DNA from: Emmonsiellopsis sp. PD_33 | Lineage: Eukaryota > Ascomycota > Eurotiomycetes > Onygenales > Ajellomycetaceae | Assembly (NCBI GenBank): GCA_032988165.1 | Contig: JANTQF010000023.1 | Location: 124,001-188,000 of the forward strand | Reading direction: 5' to 3' | Length of the DNA stretch: 64,000 nucleotides | Shown here: positions 11,517-22,207 of the stretch, piece after piece | Numbering within the stretch: position 1 is the stretch's first letter | Layout: every line of letters starts with the position of its first letter | Notes under the pieces: generated by a model | The model's database searches: none | Told to the model about the DNA's origin: nothing | What the model saw: only the letters and a program-made list of their open reading frames with translations | Made by a program: the position numbers and the translations under genes

Positions 11517-13657
11517 TTGTCAAGGTGTGTCTCCTGTTCCTAGCCCTATCTCCTATTTATTCTATGACCCTTTCTTCCACTGCAACATCTGCGCCATATG
11601 CTCAACCAGTGTGCTCTCAAAGCACTCTCTAACATCGTTTGGAACACTTTCTTTTTCCCCATTACCACTACACACAGGCATGTGCTGAGAATGGACTATT
11701 CTACCACAGATTCTGTGTCTTGATGATCCTGTGTCATTAGAAATACAGATAAAACCTCCTACCCCAAGGAACCCGGTATTAGCTATGTCCAAGTATCACA
11801 CATACTTGCTTGGCTGATCAAAACAATCTTTAACAACCCAGCCCCGACCTTGCTGCTGCGTACCTTTTGAGTATATTTTTAAAGACTATAACCCTCCTTA
11901 TCGAAATTGCCATTGAGCATTTGGGCGTGTAGGGGGGAAGGGAGGTGGGGGTTTCTGAAGTGAGGAAATATTAACCCCACCAGGGATCTTGATCCGCCAA
12001 ACAGTCAAATTTTTCATTACTTCTGCTTTTGAAACTACTCTTCGTGTTTCTGACTGAAAGATGGAATCGTCCACTAAACACTGCTTCATGATGTGGAGAA
12101 AAGCCCATTATGTGTCCACTTTCAATAGTAGACCAAAGGTTTCGACGGATTAAAATCAACTATGGACAGTCTCGAACTTCTTGTTTGGTTTATAGGTTAT
12201 AATTAAAAGTGTTAATATATTCTTAAAAGTGTTGCATTCTGAGGTGGTAATGTGATCTACCCCTTAATAATGAGTTCTATTCAATGACCACCTATTTTCC
12301 ATTTAACCCTTCTATCTTCAAACACTGATATTATAAGCTACAAGGCTTCAACTCAAGCAGTGACTGCTGACTTAGAATCATTAAAAGCACCAACTTTCTC
12401 TTATACTACTAGGGGATATGGTGTTAATTAAGTGAGACTCTCATAACATTAGAGACGCAATGGATATAGATCCGACACAGGCACATGTATGCTTGTTTCT
12501 TTCTCCGTGAACGTGGTACGAGGCGCCAATCGCCCAAGCTTCTTTCTTCCCTTGTGGTAGGATCCTTCGCGCCTCCATCCCTCCCTCCAATCCATGCAAA
12601 TCAGCAGTCAAAACCCTTGATCTTTTCCACCGGCAAAAATGCAAGCGGAAAGACACCCTGACGAAAAGATACTGAAACACTTTCCCTGAAATCACAGACA
12701 AGATTTGAAGTTCTTTGGATGCGAACAATGATTCCTGACTGCTTTATTAACATAGTACCGCTGATGCTGAAGACTGTCTGGACACCTTCTTTCGCGATGT
12801 GCTGCTGAGACGGCTGAGAACCAGCAGTTACACGGAATTCTTGGGCCTGGTGGGTTCATGATATTCGCGCAGCACCTTGACCGTGATCGAATCAGCACCA
12901 CTGCCTTCCCTGAGCTATTATGCGCCTGGCCATTATTCTTTCAGTGTTCTATGGCTGGTGTCCAATTGGAAGCTAGTTCGCCCTGCACTCAATTGGTGTG
13001 TTCCACCTCCGAGCCTGTGGAAGAGTGAAGGATAAAATCCCCGGAAGCTAGATATTTAAGGGCTGACCATCTCCCGTCGCGAGGTGATGGATTCCAAAAA
13101 CACACGATATTTGATCGCAAAAAGTCCTGTTATCGCCAAGGCACATGGAGGTATATAGAACAACTTTGCAAGGGTACCTTACTACTGACAAGAATCATTG
13201 ATCGAGTCCAACTCATTTTTTTTGTTTTAATGCGTACCCAACTCAGCAGGTCACGTAGAAAGGGCCACTTACCAACTTCGGGTCCGAAGGTTATTCTAGT
13301 CCCATACCCCCAGCATACCAGTGCCACAAGAATGTTTCACACAATGAAGTCTGCATCGCAACAGTCCTTGTCTGAAGATGCTTAAAACAGCGTCTTTTGA
13401 CGCTAGTGAAAAATGTTTGACCTAAGAAGTCGTAAGATTCCCAGCTATATGCTCATCTAAGATCCGCTGACCTGGTCTCTAAACAACAAAGTACAGGCTT
13501 TCGCGAGAGGTAGCGATGGTAAAGCAATAAATTGAGTACATTGTTATACGAGAACCTCATCATTTGGCTTGAGGAGGCTGGCATTCAGAGAAAGTGGGAT
13601 GTATAGAACGCGGGAAATGGTAACGATGCGATAGTTGAATGCGAGCAGGATTGGCTA
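11517..13657. other. Gene-free interval between the DUF7587-like gene and GTP cyclohydrolase
   Basis: About 2.1 kb with no frame I can assign to a family on either strand. Open frames are at most about 95 codons and carry no domain signature. CG dinucleotides are present at ordinary frequency, so this is not the transposon-type decay seen after 54,250. It may hold regulatory sequence or an eroded gene. Confidence 0.5.
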
Positions 13658-14660
13658 CTATCCTCGACGCAGAAGCGCGAAGAATTCGTCTCTCGTCTTG
13701 GCGCTCGACCGCATGCACCCAACCATGTAGCTGGTAGTTGTAGTACTTCCAATCTTCTCAACGCCACGCATGACCATGCAAAGATGGGAGGATTCCATGA
13801 TTACCCCAACCCCCCGGGGCTTAAGCACGTCAAAAATGGCCATGGCAACCTGTTTAGTCAGGCGTTCTTGAATCTGGAGTCTGCGGGAGAACATCTCAAC
13901 TAAACGGGCCACTTTAGAGAGACCCAAGATACGACCATCTGGGATGTACCCTATGTGCATCTACCTTGTAAGGTTATTATTTTGTGCCAAAAATGAATGC
14001 GGGATTTGTACCTTTCCAGTAAAGGGAACCATGTGATGTTCGCAGAGAGAGAAGACACCAATATCTCTCACAATTATGAGTCCGTCGTAGTTCTCGCGGA
14101 AAACGGCTGAATTGACCAGGCTTTGAGCATTCTCCGAATATCCTTTGGTAAAATATAGTATGGCTTTGGCATATCTCTCTGGTGTGTCACGCAGGCCTTC
14201 TCTCTCCGGATCTTCCCCAACACATTCAAGGATTGTGCGTACAGCCTTTGCAAGCTTCCGAATCTGGTCTCCATCTCCATCATGTGTCGGCTCCAACTGC
14301 TGTGGTGTTTCGAGGCATAGGTGGTAAGAGTCAGACGGAAATGTCCCTTGCCCGGCGCAACCTTCGTGAGACAAATCACTGTTGGAAGCTCGGCAGCTAA
14401 TCAAGAATCAGAAATATTGCAGGGGAGGCGGTAAGTATATATATAACATACCGTAGAGTCGCCGTCCCATGAACATCTTCCGTCTCCTGAACCATGGGGC
14501 CGGCAGCGAATACCTCAAGCGAGTCCGAATCAATAGGAAAATGGGAAGATGATGAAGTGCGCGTGGATGAATCAAGGCACTGGGTCTCCCAGGAATCATT
14601 AACCTGAGTATCAGAACCTGGTCGCACCGAAGAATGTTGGGGGCAGCTGCGGTTCAACAT
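13658..14660 (-). CDS. GTP cyclohydrolase I
   Basis: Converts GTP to 7,8-dihydroneopterin triphosphate and formate, the entry step to folate and pterins and, in some organisms, 7-deazapurines. Exons on the minus strand: 14660-14452, 14396-14012 and 13960-13658, 298 residues. The first 75 residues are Ser/Thr-rich and not conserved. The catalytic domain shows GEDPEREGLRDTPERYAKA, the zinc/active-site motif SLCEHHMVPFTGK, HIGYIPDGRILGLSKVARL, RLQIQERLTKQVA and ESSHLCMVMRGVEK, so the zinc-binding Cys-His-Cys set is intact. Junctions CG|C and GK|MHIGY restore family sequence. Several normally conserved positions differ (for example SYMVGCM where SCMLGCM is usual), suggesting a second, specialised copy rather than the folate-pathway gene. 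It is divergent to the four-domain gene at 15,007 across 346 bases, so co-regulation is likely. I give no symbol because paralogy is open. Confidence 0.92.
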
Positions 14661-15006
14661 ATGGGACCGATATTTCGATAACTCGAAGGACGGAAAGGGA
14701 TGTCCAGGACCACAGCCAGAACACGAAAATTAGTGCCCTGCTTGCTTTTTATCGAGGATCATGGCTATCTGGAATGACTGCACGGTTGCTTCCGAAACGG
14801 ACGGCCGGAAAAGTGACATCTCACATGCGTAACCCCCAGCTTTGTTTGGCAAATTACGACGTAGATTGCCATGTATCACCGCGCCTCAAGTGACTTCGCT
14901 CATTCACCGGCCGGTGGGCTAAGTTCCGGGGAGTTAAGTTAGGAGTACATCATCGTTAGGACCTCACCTACAGATCCCGTCATCATTTCAGTCAACTCAT
15001 AACGCA
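14661..15006. promoter_or_regulatory. Shared divergent promoter of GTP cyclohydrolase and the four-domain gene
   Basis: The 346 bases between two start codons pointing away from each other must hold both promoters. A perfect 12-base palindrome lies at 14905-14916. No clear TATA box is visible on either side. Confidence 0.75.
14905..14916. promoter_or_regulatory. 12-base palindrome CACCGGCCGGTG
   Basis: Perfect inverted repeat 91 bases before the four-domain start codon. It contains abutting CCGG half-sites, a layout compatible with a dimeric Zn2Cys6 regulator, the usual class that controls fungal metabolite clusters. Binding is inference. Confidence 0.45.
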
Positions 15007-18000
15007 ATGGAGATGGGCAATCTCGACTCTCTCAAGCGGGCACTGAGACAGAAAGCGACGGCAACGGCGTCATCATCCAAGCAGCCGTTGTCAGACACAC
15101 ACTACAGCGATGGTTTCGATACCTTTGTGCGGAGCCCCGGTTGGGCCATTTACCAAGACTTTATTATTCCCCAAATAACTGAGATATTGAACCCCATCTT
15201 CAACTCACGTGCTCGTATCTCGGTGCTAGAAATCGGCCCCGGGCCCAAGAGTGTACTCGGATATCTTCCCGGCCATCTGAGACAGAAGATTAAGAGATAT
15301 ACCGCATTTGAACCCAACCCTCTCTTCGCCACGATGGTGGAGAAATGGCTTCGTTCTGACCTGCGAACCGAGTCGCCGTTGCCTTGCCTGGAGAACTCTC
15401 CCGACATCCATCGAGTGCCATTTATCCTGCATAGCGACAACAAGATGGATACGGCTGGTGGTACTCGTGACAATGACGAGAAATATGACGTGATCCTGTT
15501 TTGCCACAGCATGTATGGCCTGAAGCCCAATGCCAAGTTCATCGAACGAACTTTGGAAATGCTGACCGAACATCCTGAGAGTGTGGTGGCAGTTTTTCAC
15601 CGCGATGGAGACTTGGACTTTGGCAAGTTAGTATGCCATCGAACAGCTTCTTTTCCTACCGGGGAGATTTGCATTCCAAATGACGACGACGCACTGGATA
15701 GCTTTGCTTCTTTCGTTGCAGGATTTGAACTGCAGGATACGGAGGCAGGCAAAGCTACCCGAGACGAGTGGCGTAAGGCATGTCGTACCCTAGGTCGACG
15801 TGCGGAAGCTCGGCCAAACCATCTCTTCTTCAGTTGCCCCAACTTGATGGTGGTGTTCACCAAACATTCGACTGCCCTATCCAAGCTGACAGCCCAGGTG
15901 CCATTTTTGGAAGGAGGCATGCCAGTTAAAAACCGGGAGGCCCGCCTTCATCGTCCCGCGTCAATTGTTAGGCCGACAGAGATCCGACAAATTCAGTATT
16001 GCGCTCAATGGGCTATCCAGCATAAGACTAGCCTCACGGTCGTCGGTGGTGGTCACAGCGGTCACTGCTTATGGCCTAATATCGTTGCGATTGATATGGG
16101 TGCTTTTGACAGAATACATATTTGTCAGAATGAGGATGGGGAAGCAGGATCTAATCTTGATTGCCCTCCCCTGGTTGTCGCTGAAGCCGGTTGCAAGGTA
16201 GGGGATATTGTTCGTAAAACCATGGCAGCCGGTATGACAGTGCCATTGGGCGCCCGCCCAAGTGTGGGTGCGGGGCTGTGGTTACAAGGCGGTATCGGGC
16301 ATCTGGCTAGGATGTACGGGCTCGCGTGCGATGCTATTGTGGGTGCCGTGTTCATCAGTGTCGAATCTAGTCAGGTTGTCTGCATCGGCCATGTACCAAG
16401 TCAACACAGGCCAGTCGGTGCTGTCCGCCCAAAAAACGAAACGGATCTCCTATGGGCGTTGAGAGGTGCTGGAACTCATATTGGCATAATAATCAGCGTG
16501 ACCTTCAAGGCTTTTCCTGCTCCAACCTACTTGGTTCGAAATTGGGTTGTTCCACTGGGGGACGGCCAGGATGCGCAGCTCAAGATCAGCAACTTTGAGG
16601 AGACTTTTGCAAAGAAACTGCCCCAAAACTGTTCTGCAGATGCATATTTATACTGGCAAACCGGCCAGATGCATCTTGGCGTAACTATGTTCGAATCTTC
16701 CACACCTGGGTGCAGCTCGCAGCCCCTTACACCCTTACCGATGCCGGTGGGCACATTTTTGGGGCCGGAAGATAGCTTGAAGATTATGGACAGTATGGAT
16801 GTGTTTGAAGCCGAGATGTACATGTCTGGAATGCATGGCGGACACGGCGGCAGCAAGACCTCTTCGTTCAAGCGATGTTTGTTTTTGAAAAGCATTGGAG
16901 CGCAAAAAGTCACCGAGATGTTGGCGGAGGCCATTAGGACTCGACCATCGCCATTCTGTTATCTCCATTTGCTTCATGGTGGTGGAGCAGTCTGTAACGT
17001 TGCAATTGAGGCCACTGCTTTCGGTTATCGGGACTGGGACTACGCGTGTATTGTGACTGGTGTGTGGCCCCGAGACCACGATGGTACTGAGATGGCTCGA
17101 GATGTCGTGCGGTGGGTATACCGCGTCGCTGAGGACTTGTTACCCTCAAGTTGTGGGGTTTATAGTGCAGACCTGGGACCGGATCCAAGAGATTTGACAC
17201 TTTCTGTTAACGCTTTTGGGCCAAACCGGCAGCGTCTAGCCCACCTGAAGCATGCGGTGGACCCGTTCAATGTATTAAATTATACTTGCCCACTGCCAAA
17301 AGCATCTGCAGCACAGAAGCTAATCATTCTGGTCACTGGTGAAAGCTGCGCTGGGAAAGATTACTGCGCCAACGTCTGGGTCTCCGTATTTATCGCGAAC
17401 ACTCAAAAACGCCTTACGGTGCGTGCAGTTAGCATTAGCGATGTGACCAAGCGAGAATATTCGGCAGCTACTGGTGCCAGCTTGGAACGTCTACTTTGGG
17501 ATCGTGCATACAAAGAGCAGCATCGATCAGCCTTAACAGACTTTTTCCAGGGCCAGGTCCAGCGACAACGTCAGCTTCCAGAAAAGCACTTCCTAGATGT
17601 GGTACATGATGCCGCAGATGCAGATGTGCTACTGATCACAGGGATGAGGGATGAGGCTCCGGTTGCAACCTTGTCGCATTTGGTACCTGCCAGTAGACTC
17701 CTCGAAGTCCGTGTCAGAGCTATTGACAAGATCCGGGGGTTTCGCCGAAGGGGTACTGCGATTGATGATGGCGGCTGCAACCAAAACACTAAGGATAGCA
17801 ACAAGCACTGGTCAAATCTGACAGCCCCGAAGCACCACCCCAGCTTCACCTTCGACAATGACGCCACTGGGGACGAGGCAGCAACCAGATTTGCCGAGAA
17901 CTACCTGCTTCCGTTCTTCCATGAAGATCTTCAACGACTCTCTAGAATGGTGAGTCTGGTGCCGAACTTTCCACGGCCAAGCATCGAGTTTCGCCACGTG

Positions 18001-18513
18001 CTCAACATCTCCCAGCAGCCAGATGGGCTGGCCCTGTGCACATCTTTGCTGCAATCTCACTTCACCGGTGACTGGGCCAATGTCGATGTGATAGTGTGTT
18101 GTGAGGCCGGCGGCTTCGTCTATGCCTCAGCACTCGCCTTGCGGGTTGGTGTACCTTTGGCGCTGATCCGTGAAGCGGGAAAGCTACCCCCACCCACCAT
18201 TTCTGTGCCCAGGTGCGGATCGCATATATCTTCTTCTGCATCAGTATCTAAGGCTTCCAAGGCAAAACAAATTGAGATGGGCTTGAATGTGATCCCTCGA
18301 GGGGCATCAGTGGTGGTCGTAGACGACGTACTTGCGACGGGGAACACGCTTTCCGCGGTTCTACAGCTTCTAAATGAAGTTGATATCTGTGCTGATGATG
18401 TCAAAATCATGGTTGTCGCCGAATTCCCTATCCATCGCGGGCGGGAACTGTTACGGCAGCGCGGGTTTGGCGGAGTTCATATCCAAAGCCTTCTGGTTTT
18501 TGATGGTGCTTAG
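15007..18513 (+). CDS. Four-domain fusion: methyltransferase / FAD-linked oxidase / PMVK-like kinase / APRT-like
   Basis: One uninterrupted exon of 1,168 residues. (1) About 30-300: class I SAM-dependent methyltransferase fold, with VLEIGPGPKSVLGYL near 72, the acidic FEPN and DVILFCHSMYGL near 160. (2) About 310-770: FAD-binding PCMH-type oxidase with VVGGGHSGHC near 345, GARPSVGAGLWLQGGIGHLAR and a berberine-bridge-like end (DPFNVLNYTCPLP). (3) About 772-985: P-loop VTGESCAGKDY near 776, then ATGASLERLLWDRAYKEQHR and LLITGMRDE, the layout of animal-type phosphomevalonate kinase. (4) About 1,000-1,168: phosphoribosyltransferase with CCEAGGFVYASALA, IREAGKLPPPT and the PRPP loop VVVVDDVLATGNT near 1,102, closest to adenine phosphoribosyltransferase. 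Key motifs of all four look intact. The substrate is unknown. The kinase domain need not act on mevalonate phosphate, since fusion to a phosphoribosyltransferase suggests a nucleoside or nucleotide substrate (inference). No signal peptide is visible, so it is probably cytosolic. Confidence 0.88.
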   Translation: MEMGNLDSLKRALRQKATATASSSKQPLSDTHYSDGFDTFVRSPGWAIYQDFIIPQITEILNPIFNSRARISVLEIGPGPKSVLGYLPGHLRQKIKRYTAFEPNPLFATMVEKWLRSDLRTESPLPCLENSPDIHRVPFILHSDNKMDTAGGTRDNDEKYDVILFCHSMYGLKPNAKFIERTLEMLTEHPESVVAVFHRDGDLDFGKLVCHRTASFPTGEICIPNDDDALDSFASFVAGFELQDTEAGKATRDEWRKACRTLGRRAEARPNHLFFSCPNLMVVFTKHSTALSKLTAQVPFLEGGMPVKNREARLHRPASIVRPTEIRQIQYCAQWAIQHKTSLTVVGGGHSGHCLWPNIVAIDMGAFDRIHICQNEDGEAGSNLDCPPLVVAEAGCKVGDIVRKTMAAGMTVPLGARPSVGAGLWLQGGIGHLARMYGLACDAIVGAVFISVESSQVVCIGHVPSQHRPVGAVRPKNETDLLWALRGAGTHIGIIISVTFKAFPAPTYLVRNWVVPLGDGQDAQLKISNFEETFAKKLPQNCSADAYLYWQTGQMHLGVTMFESSTPGCSSQPLTPLPMPVGTFLGPEDSLKIMDSMDVFEAEMYMSGMHGGHGGSKTSSFKRCLFLKSIGAQKVTEMLAEAIRTRPSPFCYLHLLHGGGAVCNVAIEATAFGYRDWDYACIVTGVWPRDHDGTEMARDVVRWVYRVAEDLLPSSCGVYSADLGPDPRDLTLSVNAFGPNRQRLAHLKHAVDPFNVLNYTCPLPKASAAQKLIILVTGESCAGKDYCANVWVSVFIANTQKRLTVRAVSISDVTKREYSAATGASLERLLWDRAYKEQHRSALTDFFQGQVQRQRQLPEKHFLDVVHDAADADVLLITGMRDEAPVATLSHLVPASRLLEVRVRAIDKIRGFRRRGTAIDDGGCNQNTKDSNKHWSNLTAPKHHPSFTFDNDATGDEAATRFAENYLLPFFHEDLQRLSRMVSLVPNFPRPSIEFRHVLNISQQPDGLALCTSLLQSHFTGDWANVDVIVCCEAGGFVYASALALRVGVPLALIREAGKLPPPTISVPRCGSHISSSASVSKASKAKQIEMGLNVIPRGASVVVVDDVLATGNTLSAVLQLLNEVDICADDVKIMVVAEFPIHRGRELLRQRGFGGVHIQSLLVFDGA

Positions 18514-19197
18514 GGAGAGAGGGAATGAGAGGCTGATATTAGGTTATTAGCTAAGCAGACTAGCCTACAGTCTTTTTTCGGAATAACAACTCTTGATTCC
18601 TTGCTTTATCAACTTGAATATATCAAGAAGTGGTTGTTTGTTTCTCTCGTTGATCTCTTCTAATACCACTACCTCCGTCTACCCCCCAGGGAAAAAAAAG
18701 AAAGAAAAAACAAGAAAAAGTACCTACTACTAGTAGTCTCTGACAGATAGAAGGGGCTTATCTGGCTGAGTAGGTATATCGTTGCCTGTCATACCAAGCA
18801 GTAAAATGGATACAAATAGATAGATATAAAATTCTCATAATAACAAATCCCTAGAACTGGGAGACCTAGTTATCTATCTACTTCTCATCAGAAAATAGAC
18901 TGGCACCAACAATTCCATACAGAACTCCACAGTTAATAGGACTGAGTTACCCAGTGATAAAGGGGAAAGAAATGAAAAACAGGGCGGGTATCAACTTTAA
19001 TCCACAGGAAATTAAAATATAACAAACGCCAAAACGACACCGCTATCCATCCCATCCCATAATAACAGGTACCCGTACGGATCGATACGCATATCCATAT
19101 CCATATCCAAACACCCAAACACCATTCCCAAATCCCATCCATCCAATCCATACATAAAAACCCCACGTAAAGCATATAAAAGGAATTGCCAATCCCA
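18514..19197. other. Intergenic, between converging genes
   Basis: Non-coding 3' flanks of the four-domain gene and of mis14, with A-runs near 18,690-18,720 and short CCATATCCATATCC repeats near 19,090. No gene seen. Confidence 0.6.
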
Positions 19198-20080
19198 TTA
19201 CAACCCCTCCACAACCTCCGCCGCCCTCCTTGCCCTCTCCACCTTGCCCACCGTCGTCGCTAGCCCCCTAGCCCCATCACCATCCCCGTCACCCCCATCC
19301 ACATCCACACCACCCGCCTCCCCCTGCAACCTGACCAACGTCCTTAGAGCCTCCCCATATACCTCCCCCACCTCACCACCCGTCCACCTCTCCTTCTCCC
19401 TCTCCTGATCCCCCTGCCCAGCTCCAAACGGTATCCGCAACACGAAATCAGCCTTGTTCTTCGCCCTTCTCCCTGCCCTCGTCCCCCGTCGTCGACCATT
19501 CCCACTCCCACTCCCATCCCCATCCCCATCTCCACCCTCCATAACCACATCCCCATCCCCCCTATCCAACTCATCATCCCCCCTCAACACCCCGCCCAAC
19601 GCCTCCGCATACTCCCTCGCCGCCCGCGCGGGCGCATCCCTCCTCAACTGCGCGACGGTCGTATTCAGCGACTCCAGCTGGGCATACAGCGCCGTGACGC
19701 GGGCGGCGAGCGCGGCGTCGTACGGCTCGTATTCGATTGTTTCTTCAGTTGAGGGGAGGAAGGCTGGGTTTGGGGTGGAGTGTGCGTCGAGCCCATTGAT
19801 GGCTATCGACGGTGTGGCCGTGGTGAAGGTTTTTGTGATGAACTGGGTGGGTTAGATAGGAGTTTTTTTGGAGGGGGAGGGATTGGATTAACTAGTTACT
19901 GACTTCGTCGACTAATTCGCGCACGCGCTCTTTCATGGGATCCGGGTCATTGTGGTGGTTTGCGGAGGGGGGGAAGTGGAGGTCGAGCTTTTGGCGGGAG
20001 AGGGCGATGGTGTTTGTGTAGAGGTATGCGAGGTCGGCGGGGGATTGGAGTTCTATTTTGCGGTGGTCGGGGGTGGGCAT
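19198..20080 (-). CDS. mis14: Kinetochore protein Mis14/Nsl1 (MIND complex)
   Basis: Mis14/Nsl1 is a subunit of the four-protein MIND/Mis12 complex that links centromeric chromatin to the Ndc80 microtubule-binding complex. Exons on the minus strand: 20080-19904 and 19842-19198, 273 residues, intron 61 bases. The N-terminus HRKIELQSPADLAYLYTN, the ERVRELVDE|FITKTFT block across the junction, SIAINGL and the EYEPYDAALAARVTALYAQLESL coiled segment match the Mis14 family. After about residue 150 there is an Asp/Gly-rich stretch (repeated GDGDGDG and GSGSGNG) that is probably a disordered insert, then a helical C-terminus. The gene is divergent to the Mug65-like gene across 434 bases. The family call rests mainly on the first 110 residues. 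Confidence 0.85.
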
Positions 20081-20514
20081 TTTGGGTTCTTTGGGGACTC
20101 TGGGCTGCTTTGTATTTACTTGGTAGTGCGTAGGGCGTGGTGCGCCGTGGTCAATTGTTTTCTTGATCTGGTGGTTGGTTGCGGGATTCTTTTGATGCGC
20201 GGGCGTGTTGATGCGCGTGCCCGATTGGGGTTAGCGTGGACGGTGCAACGATGTCATCGCCAAATCTTGGATGTTGAGCTTGGAAGTTGGAGATCAAAAG
20301 GACGAGCAGACAGGCTGGACAATGGGCTGCGAATTGCACTCTGATTCTTCACTACATCGACTGCCGAATGCCTTGACCGCGGCCTAGCAGTCCGCGACTG
20401 CTCTGCATCGATCCCCTAACTACCATGACCAGCTAACCCTTTGTGTCTGCGCTCACACAGTCACCACCATAGGAGCTTTTATAGCCCTCCACTCTCCCCG
20501 CTCAGTATCTCGAA
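20081..20514. promoter_or_regulatory. Divergent promoter region of mis14 and the Mug65-like gene
   Basis: 434 bases between two outward-facing start codons. No specific regulator site stands out. Confidence 0.55.
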
Positions 20515-21903
20515 ATGTCGATCGACTCAGCTATTTCGCTAGTTGACAACACAACCTCCTCCGAACCGCTGTTACATAGCCACCACGAGCTGTGCCGGTC
20601 CGCAAGCTCGCCCACTGCCACCTCCCTCGCGAAACGCTTTACAAAGGAATCGGTCAAGGACAGCCTCGCAAGGCGCCGATACGCGCGCTTTCAACAGGAG
20701 CGATACGACGACGAGGGGGGCGGGCCCAGTCGGGAAACCTCACTATCTCTGCGCGCATCGACGGAGCTGGAACGAGGCCCTTCTTCCACCCGAAGCCGCT
20801 CCGCAGAACGCTCCTCTGAACATAACGGGCTGCTGGAACCCGCCTCTGTCGAGCGGATCTCGTCTGAACTCCCGCAGCAGCAGCAGCAGCAGCAGCAAAC
20901 TGATGGCGTTGAAGAAACCAGCGCTATTGACGTCTTGTATGAGAACCAGCGCGGATGGTGGTTCTTCGGCGTCCCGCTCTACTCGGCAAAGTCGCTGTTG
21001 AACCTAGACCCGTCGGCATGGCTGACGCGAGATCTGGAGGTTAGCCCCGTAAACATTACGAATGCGCAGGTTCCCGACCCGAGCTGGGAATGGGCGTGGG
21101 ATACTTGGTACATCGATATGTCGTATGATGTTGATGAGGAAGGGTGGCAGTATTCGTTTGCGTTTTCGTCCCGGTTTGCCTGGCATGGGACGCATCCGTG
21201 GTATCACTCCTTCGCGCGGAGGCGGAGGTGGTTGAGGAAGAGGGTTAAGAAGTGTTGTATTAGGGCGGGGTTGGAGGAGGGGGCCGGGCAGGCGAATTTG
21301 TTGAGTGAAGATTATTTTATGGTCAGGTCTTATCGGGCGCCTAGCACTGCTGGGGCTGAGAGTAGGCGGGTGAGCCGTGAGACGGACCGGAGTGTTATTA
21401 CTGGTGGGGGAGATGGTGAGGTGATTTTGCCTGGGGATATAACAGATGTTGATACATTGTTAAGGGTTTTGAAAACGGCTGCGTTGGATAGGGATAAGAT
21501 TGTTGCCGTGGAGAGTTTTGTGAAGAATGGGGGTGATGATTTGGCAAGACTTTCAGAAAGGGTATGTATTTGCTCTCTTCTTGAAACCACTTGAAATTAA
21601 TTTTGCTCACTGGCGCCTCTGTCGGAAATACAGATGCCGGAGATACTATCTCTTTTGCTCTATCAAACATCCCGCCGACAGCTACTAGACTACGTCTTAC
21701 AGACCATCAAGAAGATCTCACCGAGCGCTGAGGGGATGGAGAAGCGGAAGCGGGATTGTCTTGTCAGGGTCATTGAGGATGGGAGATTCGAAGGGCTGGA
21801 ATCTTGGAGGGCGGAGAGAGCGTCGTCCACAGAGCGGAGAGGAGAGCTAACCGCCGTGTCTCGGCGACGGGAAAAGGGCAAGGCGGTGGACCGCGGGGTG
21901 TGA
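20515..21903 (+). CDS. Mug65/Spo73-type dysferlin (DysF) domain protein
   Basis: Exons 20515-21561 and 21634-21903, 438 residues; the 72-base intron joins LSER to MPEILSLLLYQ in phase 0. The first 120 residues are Ser/Arg-rich and end in a polyglutamine run encoded by CAG repeats (20,875-20,899). A peroxin/dysferlin DysF region follows, about residues 140-250: NQRGWWFFGVPLYSAKSLL, DPSWEWAWDTWYIDM, GWQYSFAFSSRFAWHG and the basic FARRRRWLRKRVKK. The Trp/Arg pairs are the fingerprint of this fold. The second exon encodes the conserved helical C-terminus. Relatives are S. pombe Mug65 and yeast Spo73, linked to spore-membrane formation, and the Pex23-type peroxins. The family is clear; a role in sporulation or at an organelle membrane contact is inference. 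Confidence 0.82.
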
Positions 21904-22207
21904 AGGACGAGAGCACGTTATCTTGTATATGATACCCCCCCTAGACACCGCTTGATATTTTCTAAATTTGAGCCGTGTCTTTTACTCTTTTTCCCAATCA
22001 CTTTTGATATGGATCTCCGTCGATGACGCAAATCACGTGCTCGATGCCCTCGCCTAAACCTGCCCTCCTTTGAGCCGCCAATCCCGGCAAGTTCAGCCGA
22101 GCACTTTTCAAAACCTTCTTGCATCCGAAGCATCAATCCAGGTTCAGTTGAACAACGAACGAGCACAATTCGGTCCCGCCCGCGCTGCCCTTTTCAAATA
22201 TTTACCC
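21904..22207. other. Short intergenic region before the PPR gene
   Basis: 304 bases holding the 3' end of the previous gene and the leader of the next. The frame of the PPR gene stays open back to 22,070 but has no ATG before 22,208. Confidence 0.6.

Noticed and set aside
13658..18513. Complete 7-deazapurine (queuosine/toyocamycin-like) pathway
   Set aside because: No QueD-, QueE- or QueC-like gene is in the window, so only the cyclohydrolase and phosphoribosyltransferase parts would fit; the product stays open.
22070..22207. Upstream extension of the PPR gene
   Set aside because: The frame is open but has no ATG before 22,208.
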